DNA of 64,000 bases from Saturnia japonica. Lineage: Eukaryota; Arthropoda; Insecta; Lepidoptera; Saturniidae. Within the stretch, counting starts at the first letter, position 1, and every line of letters begins with the position of its first letter. Both the position numbers and the translations under genes were made by a program. The stretch spans positions 10,044,001-10,108,000 of the forward strand of contig CM065323.1 of assembly GCA_033032175.1 (NCBI GenBank). The letters run 5' to 3'. The notes below the pieces were generated by a model. The model was not told the DNA's origin. It was given only the letters and a program-made list of their open reading frames with translations, and did no database searches. Shown here piece after piece: positions 32,736-44,286 of this stretch.

Positions 32736-33836
32736 GTGCTTTCATAAAATACAATGGCCTAAAGTTATTAAATTCATGCTATCATCTACCATTATATTAG
32801 TATCATTCTGGTTCGGTCGATCGTGTTTGATCGAACCCGTGACCTATCGGCTCAATAGAAGAGCTTACTACCACTACGCCACGAAGCTTATTATGAGATA
32901 AAGCCTAGAATTGTGTCATAATAGAACAAATCGAGTAAGAAAAACGTTTACGAATATATCTCTTGATCTTGTGACCTATAAAAAAATAATGGTAGACTGA
33001 TCCAATAAGTGACTAGGAGGTTTAAAAGCCTCAAGTAACAATAATGTCTAGGACAGAGAGTGATCACGTTCGGTTGTGGTAACTGATTACAGTGTATCCC
33101 AGACAGTTAGCTACGTCTCACAAAGTGTTCGACGCTTTTGATAAACGATATATTTGTGATCATTAAGGAATTATCGAAATGAACGGGATATAAATTACAG
33201 TTTTTTGTTTGTGTCATAGTGAAGTTAACCATCAATAATAATAATTAAAAAAAAATCCTATATTTTTTTAAGTGTGTAAAAATAATTTAACTGTATTTGA
33301 ATATACTAACATTATTTTTATTAGATTTATTGTGGTATTTATATTTTGTTACGCCAAAAAATTATAACATGTTTGTGTAAGTACTTGTAAGTACACACAT
33401 TTTTTTCCTTTTATATGAATTCTGTAGGTAACTTTATTATTTAAACTTTAAATAAACTTTATTTTATTATGACTAGCTGGTGACTGTGATTTTATTCTCG
33501 TAAAACGGTATTGATTTTCCAAGGGAACTACGTCTCGTAAATAAGGAAATTTAATTTTCTTTCATTATAACTGTTTTATTATTTTATTACTGCTTAACCC
33601 CTATTGAAAAGTGTTTTGTTAATAAGCATTTATATTGTTCCTCAGACTTCATTCTCAAACATACATTTAAATCACCAATAATTATATGAAACTTTTTTGT
33701 TGAAACGATACACGCGTTGATGTTAGCATGCCAGTAACCTTCACAAAAGTGCCAACAATAACTGTACAAAGAGTATCATGGTGAGTATTCTGAAGAGCTG
33801 TTCAATGTAATACCCTCCTCTCCCTTCCACAGAACC
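32531..33836 (+). repeat. 1,306-bp exact direct repeat, copy 1
   Basis: The segment from AAAAACGAAACTTTGAGAGT to CCCTTCCACAGAACC reappears at 35179-36484 with a constant offset of 2,648. I checked it line by line and saw no substitution or indel. It carries the end of the DDKARVP-type element, a minus-strand SINE head and AT-rich DNA. See the second copy and the spacer. Confidence 0.9.
32821..32890 (-). repeat. tRNA-derived SINE head (in duplicated segment, copy 1)
   Basis: The minus strand reads CTTCGTGGCGTAGTGGTAGT (box A) and then TAGGTCACGGGTTCGATCAA (box B). A tRNA-derived SINE was inserted into the end of the DDKARVP-type element. The acceptor stem does not form. The same sequence lies at 35469-35538. 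Confidence 0.6.
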
Positions 33837-35178
33837 GGGTTTTGACCGAAAAATTTCAAAGATTCCGCATTTTTTTGGCTAAATAGGGTAATGGGCTTTG
33901 TATCTGGCATTAAAAAAAAATAAATATTCTTTTTCAAGAAAAATAAAAATTATAACTATAAAAAATTAAAAAAAAAATTTAAGAAAATTTTATAAAGAAA
34001 AAAAAAAAAAGCTGTTAAAAAAATTGCTTTAGATTGGTAATTGAAAAAAATTATTATTAAAAAAAAATAAAACACCCGGGCTATGCCCAAAATTAAAAAT
34101 AAAAGTATTAATTCAAAATATTAAATTGGATTTGTGATCCTTGTAAATTCAAATCAATACGGAAAAACATTTTTATTAGTCAGGTAAAGAAAGTAAAAAG
34201 TAATTGTAAACTAAAAAAAAAAAAAAATTTTTTAGAATTCTTAAAAAAATTTTTTTTTAGGTAAAGAAAATTAAAAAACGGGGTGAAGATACGTATAAAA
34301 AAAACGTAGATTTCCTTTTACACTAAATAAATTTAATAAAAATTTTTTTAATCTTTAATTTTTTTTTTAAATGCGTGGGGAACTGCTTATTCGAATTATT
34401 TTCATTAAGGGAGGGATTTATTATTGCTCAAAATAATGATTTTTTTTGTTAAAATTGTGAAAAAAAAAAAATTAGGATATTATTCCCAAAATAAAAATAA
34501 AAATATTAATAATTATTTTAGCAAAAAACAATTTTTAATTTTTGCTAAAATTAAATTTTTAAATTCTGTTTTTTTTTTTTTACAGGCTAATTTGTTCCAG
34601 AACTCCAAAAACTATTGGTGAAACTAAATAATTTTTGTATAATTTTTACATTAATTTTTTTACAGCTGGGCGTTTGTGCTAGCCGGAGTTTCCTTAAAAA
34701 AAAACGTGGTTTTTTTTAAATATTAAATCTTTAATTAAATTTTCTATTTTTTTTTTTTATCTGGGCCAACGTTTTCGTGGGGGGCAATTTGGGCAAGCGC
34801 GGGGCTAAAAACCCTAATTGTCCTCCGGGTTTTAAATCAAAAATTAATTTATTTTTTTTTTTTAACAAAAAAAACGATTTAAAAATTTATTTTTTTTTAA
34901 TTAAAATTTTTTTAAAAATAATATTAGGTTTATAAAACCTTGAAATTGTTGGACCCGTTTATTTTTTATTAAAATCAAAGTTTGTAATGGGGAAAATTTA
35001 AATTGACGTTCCCGTTCTAATTTCAACGCTTTAAAATTTGATTTATAAAAAAAAGGAAAGGGAATAAAAATTATAAAGAAATAAACAAAATCATTGTTGG
35101 TCATTTATTTTTTAAAAAAACAAAAAAAAGATGGAAAAAAAAAAATTTGAATTTCAAAATCTTTTTTTTAAAAGGGTT
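33837..35178. other. Homopolymer-rich spacer of odd composition
   Basis: Between the two identical copies lie 1,342 bases dominated by runs of A or T of 6-14 residues, with occasional isolated G or C words (CACCCGGGCTATGCCC). No ORF, repeat or motif is recognisable. The texture differs from the AT-rich DNA elsewhere in the window and looks like an unpolished or collapsed long-read stretch. The boundaries with the exact repeats are abrupt. It is either a low-quality patch or genuinely unusual DNA. Confidence 0.6.
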
Positions 35179-36484
35179 AAAAACGAAACTTTGAGAGTGC
35201 AGGCATTGTTCTGGCTAATATTTGGAGCCAAATGGTGATTGATGATTTTCCTGTGGTTGCCGAATTCATTGCGCCAACAGATACTAGACTGGATATCGAA
35301 CAGGCTAAGGTATTGAAAAATGATGCGATTTGGTACGCACATCATGTACGTGAATCGCAATATTTATTAAAAATAATAAAAGTGTGCTTTCATAAAATAC
35401 AATGGCCTAAAGTTATTAAATTCATGCTATCATCTACCATTATATTAGTATCATTCTGGTTCGGTCGATCGTGTTTGATCGAACCCGTGACCTATCGGCT
35501 CAATAGAAGAGCTTACTACCACTACGCCACGAAGCTTATTATGAGATAAAGCCTAGAATTGTGTCATAATAGAACAAATCGAGTAAGAAAAACGTTTACG
35601 AATATATCTCTTGATCTTGTGACCTATAAAAAAATAATGGTAGACTGATCCAATAAGTGACTAGGAGGTTTAAAAGCCTCAAGTAACAATAATGTCTAGG
35701 ACAGAGAGTGATCACGTTCGGTTGTGGTAACTGATTACAGTGTATCCCAGACAGTTAGCTACGTCTCACAAAGTGTTCGACGCTTTTGATAAACGATATA
35801 TTTGTGATCATTAAGGAATTATCGAAATGAACGGGATATAAATTACAGTTTTTTGTTTGTGTCATAGTGAAGTTAACCATCAATAATAATAATTAAAAAA
35901 AAATCCTATATTTTTTTAAGTGTGTAAAAATAATTTAACTGTATTTGAATATACTAACATTATTTTTATTAGATTTATTGTGGTATTTATATTTTGTTAC
36001 GCCAAAAAATTATAACATGTTTGTGTAAGTACTTGTAAGTACACACATTTTTTTCCTTTTATATGAATTCTGTAGGTAACTTTATTATTTAAACTTTAAA
36101 TAAACTTTATTTTATTATGACTAGCTGGTGACTGTGATTTTATTCTCGTAAAACGGTATTGATTTTCCAAGGGAACTACGTCTCGTAAATAAGGAAATTT
36201 AATTTTCTTTCATTATAACTGTTTTATTATTTTATTACTGCTTAACCCCTATTGAAAAGTGTTTTGTTAATAAGCATTTATATTGTTCCTCAGACTTCAT
36301 TCTCAAACATACATTTAAATCACCAATAATTATATGAAACTTTTTTGTTGAAACGATACACGCGTTGATGTTAGCATGCCAGTAACCTTCACAAAAGTGC
36401 CAACAATAACTGTACAAAGAGTATCATGGTGAGTATTCTGAAGAGCTGTTCAATGTAATACCCTCCTCTCCCTTCCACAGAACC
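35179..36484 (+). repeat. 1,306-bp exact direct repeat, copy 2
   Basis: Same sequence as 32531-33836. It begins in the middle of the coding part of the DDKARVP-type element, directly after the homopolymer-rich spacer, and ends exactly where copy 1 ends (CAGAACC), after which the flanks differ (CGGGTTTTGACC against ACAGGCGCTGGG). No target duplication or terminal repeat explains it as a transposition. Confidence 0.9.
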
Positions 36485-36760
36485 ACAGGCGCTGGGCTTT
36501 TTGCGGTAACCTCCATCTCGGCACGAACTAAAAAGTTCTCTATGTATCTTTGTCGTACCGTGAAAATGTGGAACCATTTCCCGGCCAATACATTTTCTTT
36601 CTTCTTACGACATCGGGTCCTTCAAGCGTAACGTGAATAGATATTAATATGCAGGGTGGCATGACAGTGATTATCGAGCGAAATTATCGGATCTCTCGGT
36701 GGTCACCGTTGTGTTTGGATTATAATGTGCTTACCTTCAGGGACAGCACCGTCAATTTGT
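36485..36760 (+). pseudogene. LINE-type remnant after the duplicated segment
   Basis: At 36555-36630 the plus strand reads RTVKMWNHFPANTFSFFL, which resembles the last part of Jockey/CR1-like ORF2 proteins (R..K.WN.LP...F). A non-coding block at 36650-36740 (GGTGGCATGACAGTGATTAT to TGTTTGGATTATAATGTGCT) has a diverged relative at 42630-42720. The evidence is one short motif, so the call is weak. Confidence 0.35.
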
Positions 36761-37094
36761 CGAGCTACTATAAAAAAAAAATTAACGTAAATATTAACTT
36801 TATACCATTATCTATTTTTCCGCAACAACGAGGAATATGAATGTGAAAATGATTCTACTATACAAAAACTCAATTTGAATCTACATATTGTGTCTAACTA
36901 CTAACCTTCAATTAAAAAAATCTTTAAATGACAGTGAAAACAATATAAAAATCAGTTGTGTGATTTAGAAGTAGTAAGCGGAAAAACAGACAGCGACAGC
37001 GACAGCGATTTTCTTCAATAGTACTATAGATTAAAAGGAAAACATACAGCTAAGTACTAGAAACAATAGTAAATATAACAGAGAAAGAAGGCCA

Positions 37095-37245
37095 GTTATC
37101 GGTTATCTATATATTAATATGTAAAACAAAAGCTTTCGGTACCATTTTAAGCGTATGCGTGCACGGAAGTGTGAGATTTGGCGTGGTTAAAGTTTATATG
37201 GAGAAAGAGTGCAGAAAGCTAAAATTTATGTATAATATCTTTACT
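37095..37245 (+). repeat. Dispersed repeat (AAGCTTTCGGTACC family), copy 1
   Basis: Blocks AAGCTTTCGGTACCATTTTA, GCGTGCACGGAAGTGTGAGA, TTTGGCGTGGTTAAAGTTTA and TATGGAGAAAGAGTGC recur as the reverse complement at 56290-56140 with few differences. It is non-coding. Confidence 0.65.
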
Positions 37246-37601
37246 AATTTAATATAAAATAAAATAAATTAAAACTGCGAATCCTAACCCGACCAGGGGC
37301 CATTGAACTTGGACCCCTCAAACAAATTTCAAACAGAAAATTGTCTATGATCAAAAAGTCGCAGGTCGCTTGTAAGTTTAATAATTATTCTCTGCCAAAA
37401 TGAAGTCTTAGATAAGATGTATATTTACTGAACAAATTATTGGGAATTATATTGCTTGCTCACTAGGATTAGGAATGCATTCTGTCTGTAGTCCATACCA
37501 GTAGTCATGTATTTATATCTACATATAGAGGACATGTTAATAGTAAATGTATTTACGTCCGACAAAAGCTTCCGTGTAACGCATCGCAACGTACATTAAC
37601 A

Positions 37602-37606
37602 TCAGT
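37602..37606 (+). promoter_or_regulatory. Possible arthropod initiator (TCAGT)
   Basis: TCAGT, the arthropod core initiator word, stands 18 bases before the ATG of the 45-codon ORF at 37624. The 5' UTR would be short and no TATA box lies 30 bases upstream, so this may be chance. Confidence 0.2.
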
Positions 37607-37623
37607 CCGGGAATAACAAAACC

Positions 37624-37761
37624 ATGAAGTTCACTTCAGTACTCATATTATTGAGTTATAGAATCTATTTGAACACAGCGGATTCCGCTAAGGGCACGTT
37701 ATACATAAATGAAGGAAAATATATGATGGTTGTATATGTAAAGTGTAAAATGGCAGTATAG
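37624..37761 (+). CDS. Possible small secreted peptide, 45 codons
   Basis: The ATG is in a strong context (AAAACCATGA). The product starts MKFTSVLILLSYRIYLNTAD, a Lys plus hydrophobic stretch with small residues after it, like a signal peptide with an unusual Arg inside. SAKGTLYINEGKYMMVVYVK follows, then CKMAV. One Cys only. AATAAA words follow at about 37790 and 37830, and TCAGT precedes it. The lysine-rich tail could belong to a secreted insect peptide, but I recognise no family. The length is near what chance allows, so it may be spurious or a decayed gene. Confidence 0.25.
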   Translation: MKFTSVLILLSYRIYLNTADSAKGTLYINEGKYMMVVYVKCKMAV

Positions 37762-37875
37762 TTGTAAATATCATTTATGGTAGTTGTGAATAAACCTACA
37801 CAGTTAAAATGTAAGAAGTAAAAAATATAAAATAAACTTTTATTTTAATCATGTGCGGTAAATTGAGTTCCTGTT

Positions 37876-37920
37876 TCTGTAACGTAACGTAATGTATGTA
37901 ACGTAATGTAATGTAACGTT
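37876..37920 (+). repeat. Short tandem repeat of GTAACGTAAT type
   Basis: About 45 bases of imperfect GTAACGTAACGTAATGTATG-like units of 5-10 bases. Only a microsatellite. Confidence 0.6.
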
Positions 37921-38274
37921 TTAGCATTTTATCGTCTTCAGCTACATCATTACTTAATATCAGGTGAGACTGAGGACATACGCTTAATAAAGGTCTATAA
38001 AAATTATTAAAAAAACCTGTGCGGTCTGGGGATTCTGTCAGGAACGAATATCAGGAAGAGTTATACAACCGGCTGCGCATGATGCTCTTCTGCTCGAATC
38101 TCGACACTCGCACGCGTTCACACACTCGTATATCGAAAAAGACAGAAAGAAAGTGCCATGGTTAAGGCAACACGATTTTCCCTTACGTGACGATTTCTTC
38201 AAGTCGACTACCGCAAGCCGCGTTGAAAATTAAGAATACAACTCTTTTAAAGATCTATCTTCGAATAAAAAGAC

Positions 38275-38400
38275 TTATACATTTCTTTGTTTGAATGCGC
38301 TAATCATTACCACTTATATTTGAAAGTTATTTTTGCATTTTATAGCATATTTACTGAAGAAAGTTATAGACTAGGCCATGGACTTATATGGGCTAGGCTA
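38275..38400 (+). repeat. Interspersed repeat (TTTGTTTGAATACGCTAAT family), copy 2
   Basis: TTTGTTTGAATGCGCTAATC and TTTTATAGCATATTTACTGA followed by AGAAAGTTATAG match the copy at 16555-16780 in order. Confidence 0.4.
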
Positions 38401-39129
38401 GGCTAGAGTACACATATGAAACCTTGTGGCACAGCCAGTTATTATATAGACATAACGTTTCCAGTGGCAATAATATTTGATCTGAAGATTTTATTAGTGT
38501 ACCTAACATTTGTCGAGAAATGGGGAATAGTGAGGGGCTGAACGTATTTCTTGACAAGTTTATATAGTCTGTAAGTGTTCTTGTCGATGTATGCGGCCTC
38601 GATAGATCTCTTACCTAAATAAACTATGTTATAAAGTTACTAGGTACAATATGTTATTGTACAGTTTTTTTGGCACTTCTTACATGAAAATATACTAATT
38701 TGGTATTGGTAATAAGTAAACTAAAATAAACGTGTATGCAAAATTTCAGCTCAATATGTCGGGAATTGAATATTCAGTTGCAAGATTTGACCCATACCTA
38801 CTAACAAAGCAAGTTAAATAAAAGCTTGTAAAAAGATAATATGTTATAATTTAACGTAATTCAAATACATTTAACAGTTATTACGTTTGAATGGACCATA
38901 ATAAATAAATAAGCCAATCTCTATAACGCATTTATTTTCAAAGCTTAGCGCTGTGATCTTTTTACTGCGGACCGATATTGACAATATAAAATTACACTTA
39001 AGACTACATAGAAATTTTGTATTTAAATAATGTTTCACATGCCATTATAGATATGGTGTTTTTATTTTCTTCTTTTTTGTAAGACACCGAACGCAGCTCG
39101 GTCGGCCAGATATTATACGTCTACGTAGA

Positions 39130-39255
39130 GAAACTTCTTTGGATATTTCTCTCTACCTGAGCAGTCCAACTGGTGAAATACCTTGACCCTACTGAAAATC
39201 GCAGCTGAATAACCTTGTGATGTATGTAGAATTTACGGAGCTAGGTACTTGGAAA
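39130..39255 (+). repeat. LINE 3' region remnant, copy 2
   Basis: GAGCAGTCCAACTGGTGAAA, TACCTTGACCCTACTGAAAA and AACCTTGTGATGTATG correspond block for block to the copy at 21235-21395. Confidence 0.4.
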
Positions 39256-39354
39256 AGAGCCATTGTGCTAAAGATAATGTTATAAGATATATAAGAGATT
39301 ATATATTATATATTATTATATCTCTATATTATATAGAGATGGTGTTATAAGCGT

Positions 39355-39480
39355 TCAATCATATAACTTCTTTGTTTATGAACCAATTTAAATGATTATT
39401 TTTTTATCAATACCTCAAGGATAGTCCTTGGGGTAGTCCTAGTGGATTTCATTGGCATTGGACCTTCGACATCGAAGGTA
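39355..39480 (-). repeat. MITE-like repeat, copy 4 (AAAGAAGTTAT family)
   Basis: The plus strand reads ATAACTTCTTTGTTTATGAA and then CCTCAAGGATAG and GATTTCATTGGCATTGG, the reverse complement order of the copies at 12520 and 17583. It is cut by other sequence. Confidence 0.45.
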
Positions 39481-39548
39481 CAGTAGCCGCTCACCATCAG
39501 ACGGGAAGTAGGATTGTTTGCCACCTTAGTTGTATAAAAAAAAAACCT
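39480..39548 (+). repeat. LINE/SINE tail with A-run
   Basis: GTACAGTAGCCGCTCACCAT, CAGACGGGAAG and TTGTTTGCCACCTTAGTTGT followed by TATAAAAAAA. A parallel tail ending AGATGTATAAAAAAATA is at 57828-57895. This is the common lepidopteran LINE 3' tail with a CCGCTTACCATCAGG core. Confidence 0.55.
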
Positions 39549-39721
39549 GCACAGTGCTCAGGATTCGCATGGATGGTATTTTTTTTTAAATAATAGATTA
39601 TATCTGTAATGTACATTACTATACTTATATACAATAAATTCCATGTTTATTGTAACATAACACATTTGAAAATTTTAGAGTATTGACTATCAGCCACATT
39701 CAATCATACGATCGCTCGCAG

Positions 39722-39962
39722 TTTTTTTTTTTTTAGAACTGACTACACTGTTAGCCTTAGGGGCCCTAAAGCCGCTGCGGCTTTTACAGCTTCACCGGAC
39801 TTGGGGGCGAGCGCAGAGGGCACTCAGCCGCGAAAGTTTTGTGGACGACTCGCACGAGGGTGCCAAAGTGGCCGGACCTCGGCTCGGGCGGTCGCCGCGT
39901 TCGCAAATAAGTCGCGATCTAATCGAATCCCTACACCTACGATTCGAGCTAACTAATTTATA
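39722..39962 (-). repeat. Poly-A-tailed SINE-like repeat, copy 2
   Basis: Reverse-complement copy of 25450-25682, with the A tail represented by a T run at 39722-39734 on the plus strand. This copy is more GC-rich and keeps more CpG, so it may be the younger one. Confidence 0.65.
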
Positions 39963-40353
39963 CACATAGGCACGTTCCCTTCCTCCTGGGAGGTTATTGT
40001 TTAAAGAATATTACCAAAAAACTTATTGACGTAGAAATACATCACTTTCTTGACAATATTTTACTTTTATTTTATCTTTTCAAATACCATACAATCACTC
40101 TATCAATAAATATAAATATAACAGATGTAATCCGGTCTAAGACATTTTGAAAAGAAATTACATTTAATCTTTGTATTTTACACGTATATTATATTTTACA
40201 AGAATGATATCGTGATTTAAAAACTTTATCTTTTATTCATTCGCAATGTACACAACACATACTGAAATAATTGCAAATTATAATTTCACAACGTGGAGGT
40301 TATTTAGAAGACTAGATTGAAAAACCCTTTACATCGGATCAATCACAAATATT

Positions 40354-40392
40354 GTTGGCACTTTCGGGAATCGATCCCGAGACCTCAGTGGT
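40354..40392 (-). repeat. tRNA-like SINE fragment
   Basis: The minus strand reads GAGGTCTCGGGATCGATTCC, with a box B-like GGGATCGATTCCCG followed by AAAGTGCC. Only part of a SINE head is present. Confidence 0.4.
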
Positions 40393-40399
40393 TTTAATC

Positions 40400-43030
40400 A
40401 GACTTTTATAGTCAGTTTTATAACACACGATTTAATAAAATTACTGATCCATAAAAGGATTTATGATACGATATATCATTACGGTTCAAACTTATGGGGA
40501 GGTAAACACTAACAATTGATTTAAAGAATATTTGGAACCAGGTTTGCCCCACGGTTTCACTCCTGTTAAATTTATTCGCCAATGCAACCAGGTAGCCTAT
40601 CGTTTTGAAATGAAATGTTTTGGATCGTATGAATATTGTATTTAGCAATTCAGTAACAAAGTAAAAAACATGGGACGTAACTCAACTGTGACGCGAGCGA
40701 AGCTGCGGGGAAATCGCTAGTTATGTAGCTCATACAACATGACTAAAACTAAGTCTCTCTTTCAGTATGAATTGCAATAAAGACTGGCAAACTAATTAAA
40801 ATGCCTCAAGACTACAAAATTACCTAACTTTCTATCTAGGTATTTATGGGATTCCATCGCAGAATTTTACTCAACTCATCATGTTTCTTTTTAAAATAAA
40901 AACCTACAGAGCAACGATGTGAACTAACGCTAAAATGAAGACATACAAGTGGTAGTCAATTAGGTACATGGTAAAAATCATAATATGCACAACACAATGT
41001 ATACGCACAAAAGAATATGTTATTTGGAAAGTTATACTGAGTTTACCAAGCGAAAACATCAGACACTATTATCTCCTTTTATTCTGTTTTTATCTGACTG
41101 CGAAAAAGGAGGGATATGTTTTTCAAGCGTATGTGTGTATGTATGTCTATTTCTTTGGTACACTCTGTAGCTAAACGGCTTGATGGATTTTAGCATACGA
41201 GGTGTCGTTAGATCCGTCTTAATAGTGGGAGTAACATAGGCTATATAATATTGAAGTACGACATCTGGTAAACAAATTAAAAAAAACTTCTTCAGTCAAG
41301 TGATTTTGGGTTGCATTCGGGTTTTTTGTTTCCTTTTTATTAATAATTTATTATTAGTGTTTCTCTTTACTTTTATAAAGACAAGCGAATTCAACAGCGA
41401 ATGCTAATTTATACAAATATTAAAAACAAGAAAATATGAAACATTTCAAGATATGATAAATAAACGGTCTGGAAACGTGAAGTACTTTCATTTGTCACGT
41501 CGTATTCAGCAAAGTGTAAACAAAAGATGAAAATGATTTATCTACTTCCATCACATGCATTTGAACGTAAATAACATAAATATCCATGGATTATATTTAT
41601 ATAATTATACAAATATAACGCCGTATGTTTGTTATATAAATTTTAGTGTCAATTAACGCTCAATTCCCTAATTTTTTTTCCTATTTGTTCTTAAAATGCT
41701 ATTATCAGCTTCTAATAGCAAAAATACATAAAATATCAGATATGAAAATATTTATTTTATGTTCGTGTATTACATGTAAATTATTTTAATGAGACACGTT
41801 CTTATGACATCAATAACATTTAAAACATTTTCAAATAAATACTTGGTCTAAGTAATAGTTTGCCCTATCTCTAGGGATTTTCACCAAAGAAAACACCTTG
41901 AAACCTTGTATACAAGTAGAATATTAATATTGCCCATCTAATAAAACCATTAAGGCTAATTTTATCAACAGCTAACCATAACTAAGTATGAGACAGAAAA
42001 AGATATACATCAATATATTTCCAGACGGACTTTAGATCTTGGTCGTCCCGACGAAAATATTAAAGTAATCTAATCAACTAATTAAGTCACTGTCTTTTGA
42101 CCGTAGTTTCGTCTCATCATACTAATCAAAGATATATGTTTTTATTATTCTTACAAGTTCCTTACAAAGGCTACCTGATACATTAGAAAAGACAATTTCC
42201 ATTAGATTCTTGAAATGGTAGAAGGATGTCACGAACTTAGCTTTCATTATTATTCAAAGTTGAAGCTATTTAATTACATGACAACTAAGTCTTAGTACCC
42301 ACGTGTTGTATTCTAAAGTAAACGGAACATTTTGAATTAGTGCAGCATATTAGAATGTAATATGATAAATTGGTGAACTGATTGGTTTTACAATAAAAAT
42401 ATAGATACGAATTTATATTGATATAATAAATTTCACTTTTTTTCTCAGATACATCCCATTTCTGAACGTCATTTTTTTATCAAAATTAAAACAACAGAAG
42501 GGGACATCATAGTGGCACGATAAGTTGTGTCCGATTGGATCCCGACCACCATACATCAGTTGTAACATCCGCCATCGTGGTACTCTTAGGGCTGTCACGT
42601 TTCAGGACCAACCAGTGTATATACAGGTTTGCAGGCCGGCATGACAGCGAGGACCAGTACGGCGATGGATTACAAATCTCTTGTTTGGCACCGTTGTTTT
42701 TGAATTATACTATGCTTCTCATCTCGCACAGTGCCCTTACTTTTCAGTGATACAATGAAAAAAAAACAATTGTACAAAACAAAAATATTCACATAAACGA
42801 TACATGTGAACAATACACCACGCTGGCTATGACGCCCTTTCCCAAGGCTTCATAATACGCAGGCGCACACACACGTACTAACACGCGTACAAAGAGGAGA
42901 TCGAGATAATAGAAAACACTGTATAATGTATTCTATCTCATTTTCTCGCAGGCTAAAATACTGAATAAAAATGCATAAAAATGTATGATTTTACTCTTTT
43001 ATAGTATCAATTTTTCATTTCATCGAGTTT
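40400..43030. other. Repeat-rich intergenic DNA without a gene
   Basis: I see a CCCCACGGTTTCACTC-type repeat start (40550) with a GCGAAGCTGCGGGGAAATCG then CTAGTT end at 40716. A copy of the CTGCGAAAAAGGAGGG to GGGTTTTTTGTTTCC unit spans about 41095-41345. No coding sequence is convincing. Confidence 0.35.
41095..41345 (+). repeat. MITE-like unit bounded by GACTGCGAAAAAGGAGG
   Basis: Starts CTGACTGCGAAAAAGGAGGG, contains ATGTCTATTTCTTTGGTACA and GGAGTAACATAGGCTATATA, and ends GCATTCGGGTTTTTTGTTTC. The same unit is nested in the elements at 17957-18160 and 51249-51385. It is non-coding. Confidence 0.5.
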
Positions 43031-43041
43031 CAAATAACAAC

Positions 43042-43133
43042 ACATAAAACCTTTCCACTAAATCTCAGCAGGTAATGTCAAATTTTTACATAAAACCTTT
43101 CCACTAAATCTCAGCAGGTAATGTCAAATTTTT
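43042..43133 (+). repeat. Perfect tandem duplication, 46 bp x 2
   Basis: The unit starting ACATAAAACCTTTCCACTAA and ending GTAATGTCAAATTTTT occurs twice head to tail without a mismatch. It is just left of the hAT-like element at 43159. Confidence 0.9.
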
Positions 43134-43560
43134 ACCAGATTTCTACGGTTTACATAGTCAGGGCCGGCCCGTTCATATAGGCGAACTAGGCGACTAGGGG
43201 GCGGCAATCGGCAGCATCGAAATTGAAAAATAATAGTTTATTTACAACTTGAAAATACACCCGATTTAATTACTTTTCTACCCAAATATTTTTCTTTAGT
43301 TTAGAACACTGCCCGACAGCGACATCCACCCGCCTACACCTGTATGGCCTGCGCAATTTGTGATCAAATTTACTTTAACTTGCACAAAAAAAATATTCAG
43401 TTTTATCCTAAATTCCGTTTAGTTGAGTCAAAATTAATGTAACTGTCAATCTTAAATCTGATTTGATTTGGATCAAGGCGCCCTAAATTTTGATGGACTG
43501 ACCATAGAACAATATACTCTCTAACGAGAGCAACTCGCAATCCATTAACAATTAGCTGAC

Positions 43561-44270
43561 GTGCATGATGCGCTCATGAACATTTACGAAGACCATATTC
43601 CGATGAGTTCGTCTGGAAGTCAAAGTCGAGTTCAGGCTCAGTCCATTGCCAAAAAAATCGTGAATTTCATGTTTATTGCTTCTCTTGTTGTATGGTACAA
43701 TATTGTGTTCGAAGATACTAGCAAACTACTACAATTAAAGGATTTGGATCTGAACGCTGCTATAATACAAATGCTCTCCTAAAAACGAAAACCTTTCTGA
43801 AATTTGTAGAAGTGATTTGAGTTACGAAAAAATCCAGGTAGAAGCAAGGTAAATTAAATAGAAGCCAACATTCTCGCATCATTCGCATCAGAACCAAAGC
43901 CAGTCAGTTCAAGAAAAAAGAAAAGGCAGTTTAATTATAAAGCGGAAGACGAGGCAATACATGTTGAAAAAGACTAGTTAAAAAAAAATCTTTATTTTGC
44001 TGTGTCTTATACCGCAGTAAAATTCAATCGATAAAGGGCTTACTCAGATAAAAATTGTTAACTGTGTTTTCGGAAGTCTTTGTAACGCTCGTGAGATGCA
44101 AAATAAAACTTCCAAAACCGTTCTGAAAGACTTTATAAAGTTGTAAGAATCTCTTAGTCATGCAGACTCTAAGTATGTTGGTGCAACATAGTTATGTAGG
44201 GAATTACAATCTATTGTAAGTAGAATATCGGACAACACTATGTATACCAGGGCTGAAGCCTTTGAAAATG
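43561..44270 (+). pseudogene. hAT transposase / ZMYM-like protein fragment
   Basis: An open frame to the TAA at 43780-43782 reads VHDALMNIYEDHIPMSSSGS, QSRVQAQSIAKKIVNFMFI, ASLVVWYNIVFE and KDLDLNAAIIQMLS. These match from memory the middle part of hAT-derived proteins annotated as zinc finger MYM-type protein 1-like. After frameshifts, shorter matches continue (SYEKIQVEAR, KKIFILLCLI-like, then an ESLSHADSKYVG and ELQSIVSRISDN stretch). Zinc-finger and dimerisation domains are absent. Multiple stops make it a dead fragment. Confidence 0.6.
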
Positions 44271-44286
44271 ATAAAAAAAAAATATT

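Noticed and set aside
34424..35104. ORFs inside the homopolymer-rich spacer
   Set aside because: They consist of Lys, Asn, Phe and Ile runs produced by A and T homopolymers.
33587..36417. Two identical 60-codon ORFs read as a gene family
   Set aside because: They are the same frame in the exact 1,306-bp duplication and have no domain.
37876..37920. Possible CRISPR-like or telomeric repeat
   Set aside because: Only about 45 bases of imperfect 5-10 base units without spacers; not TTAGG; a microsatellite.
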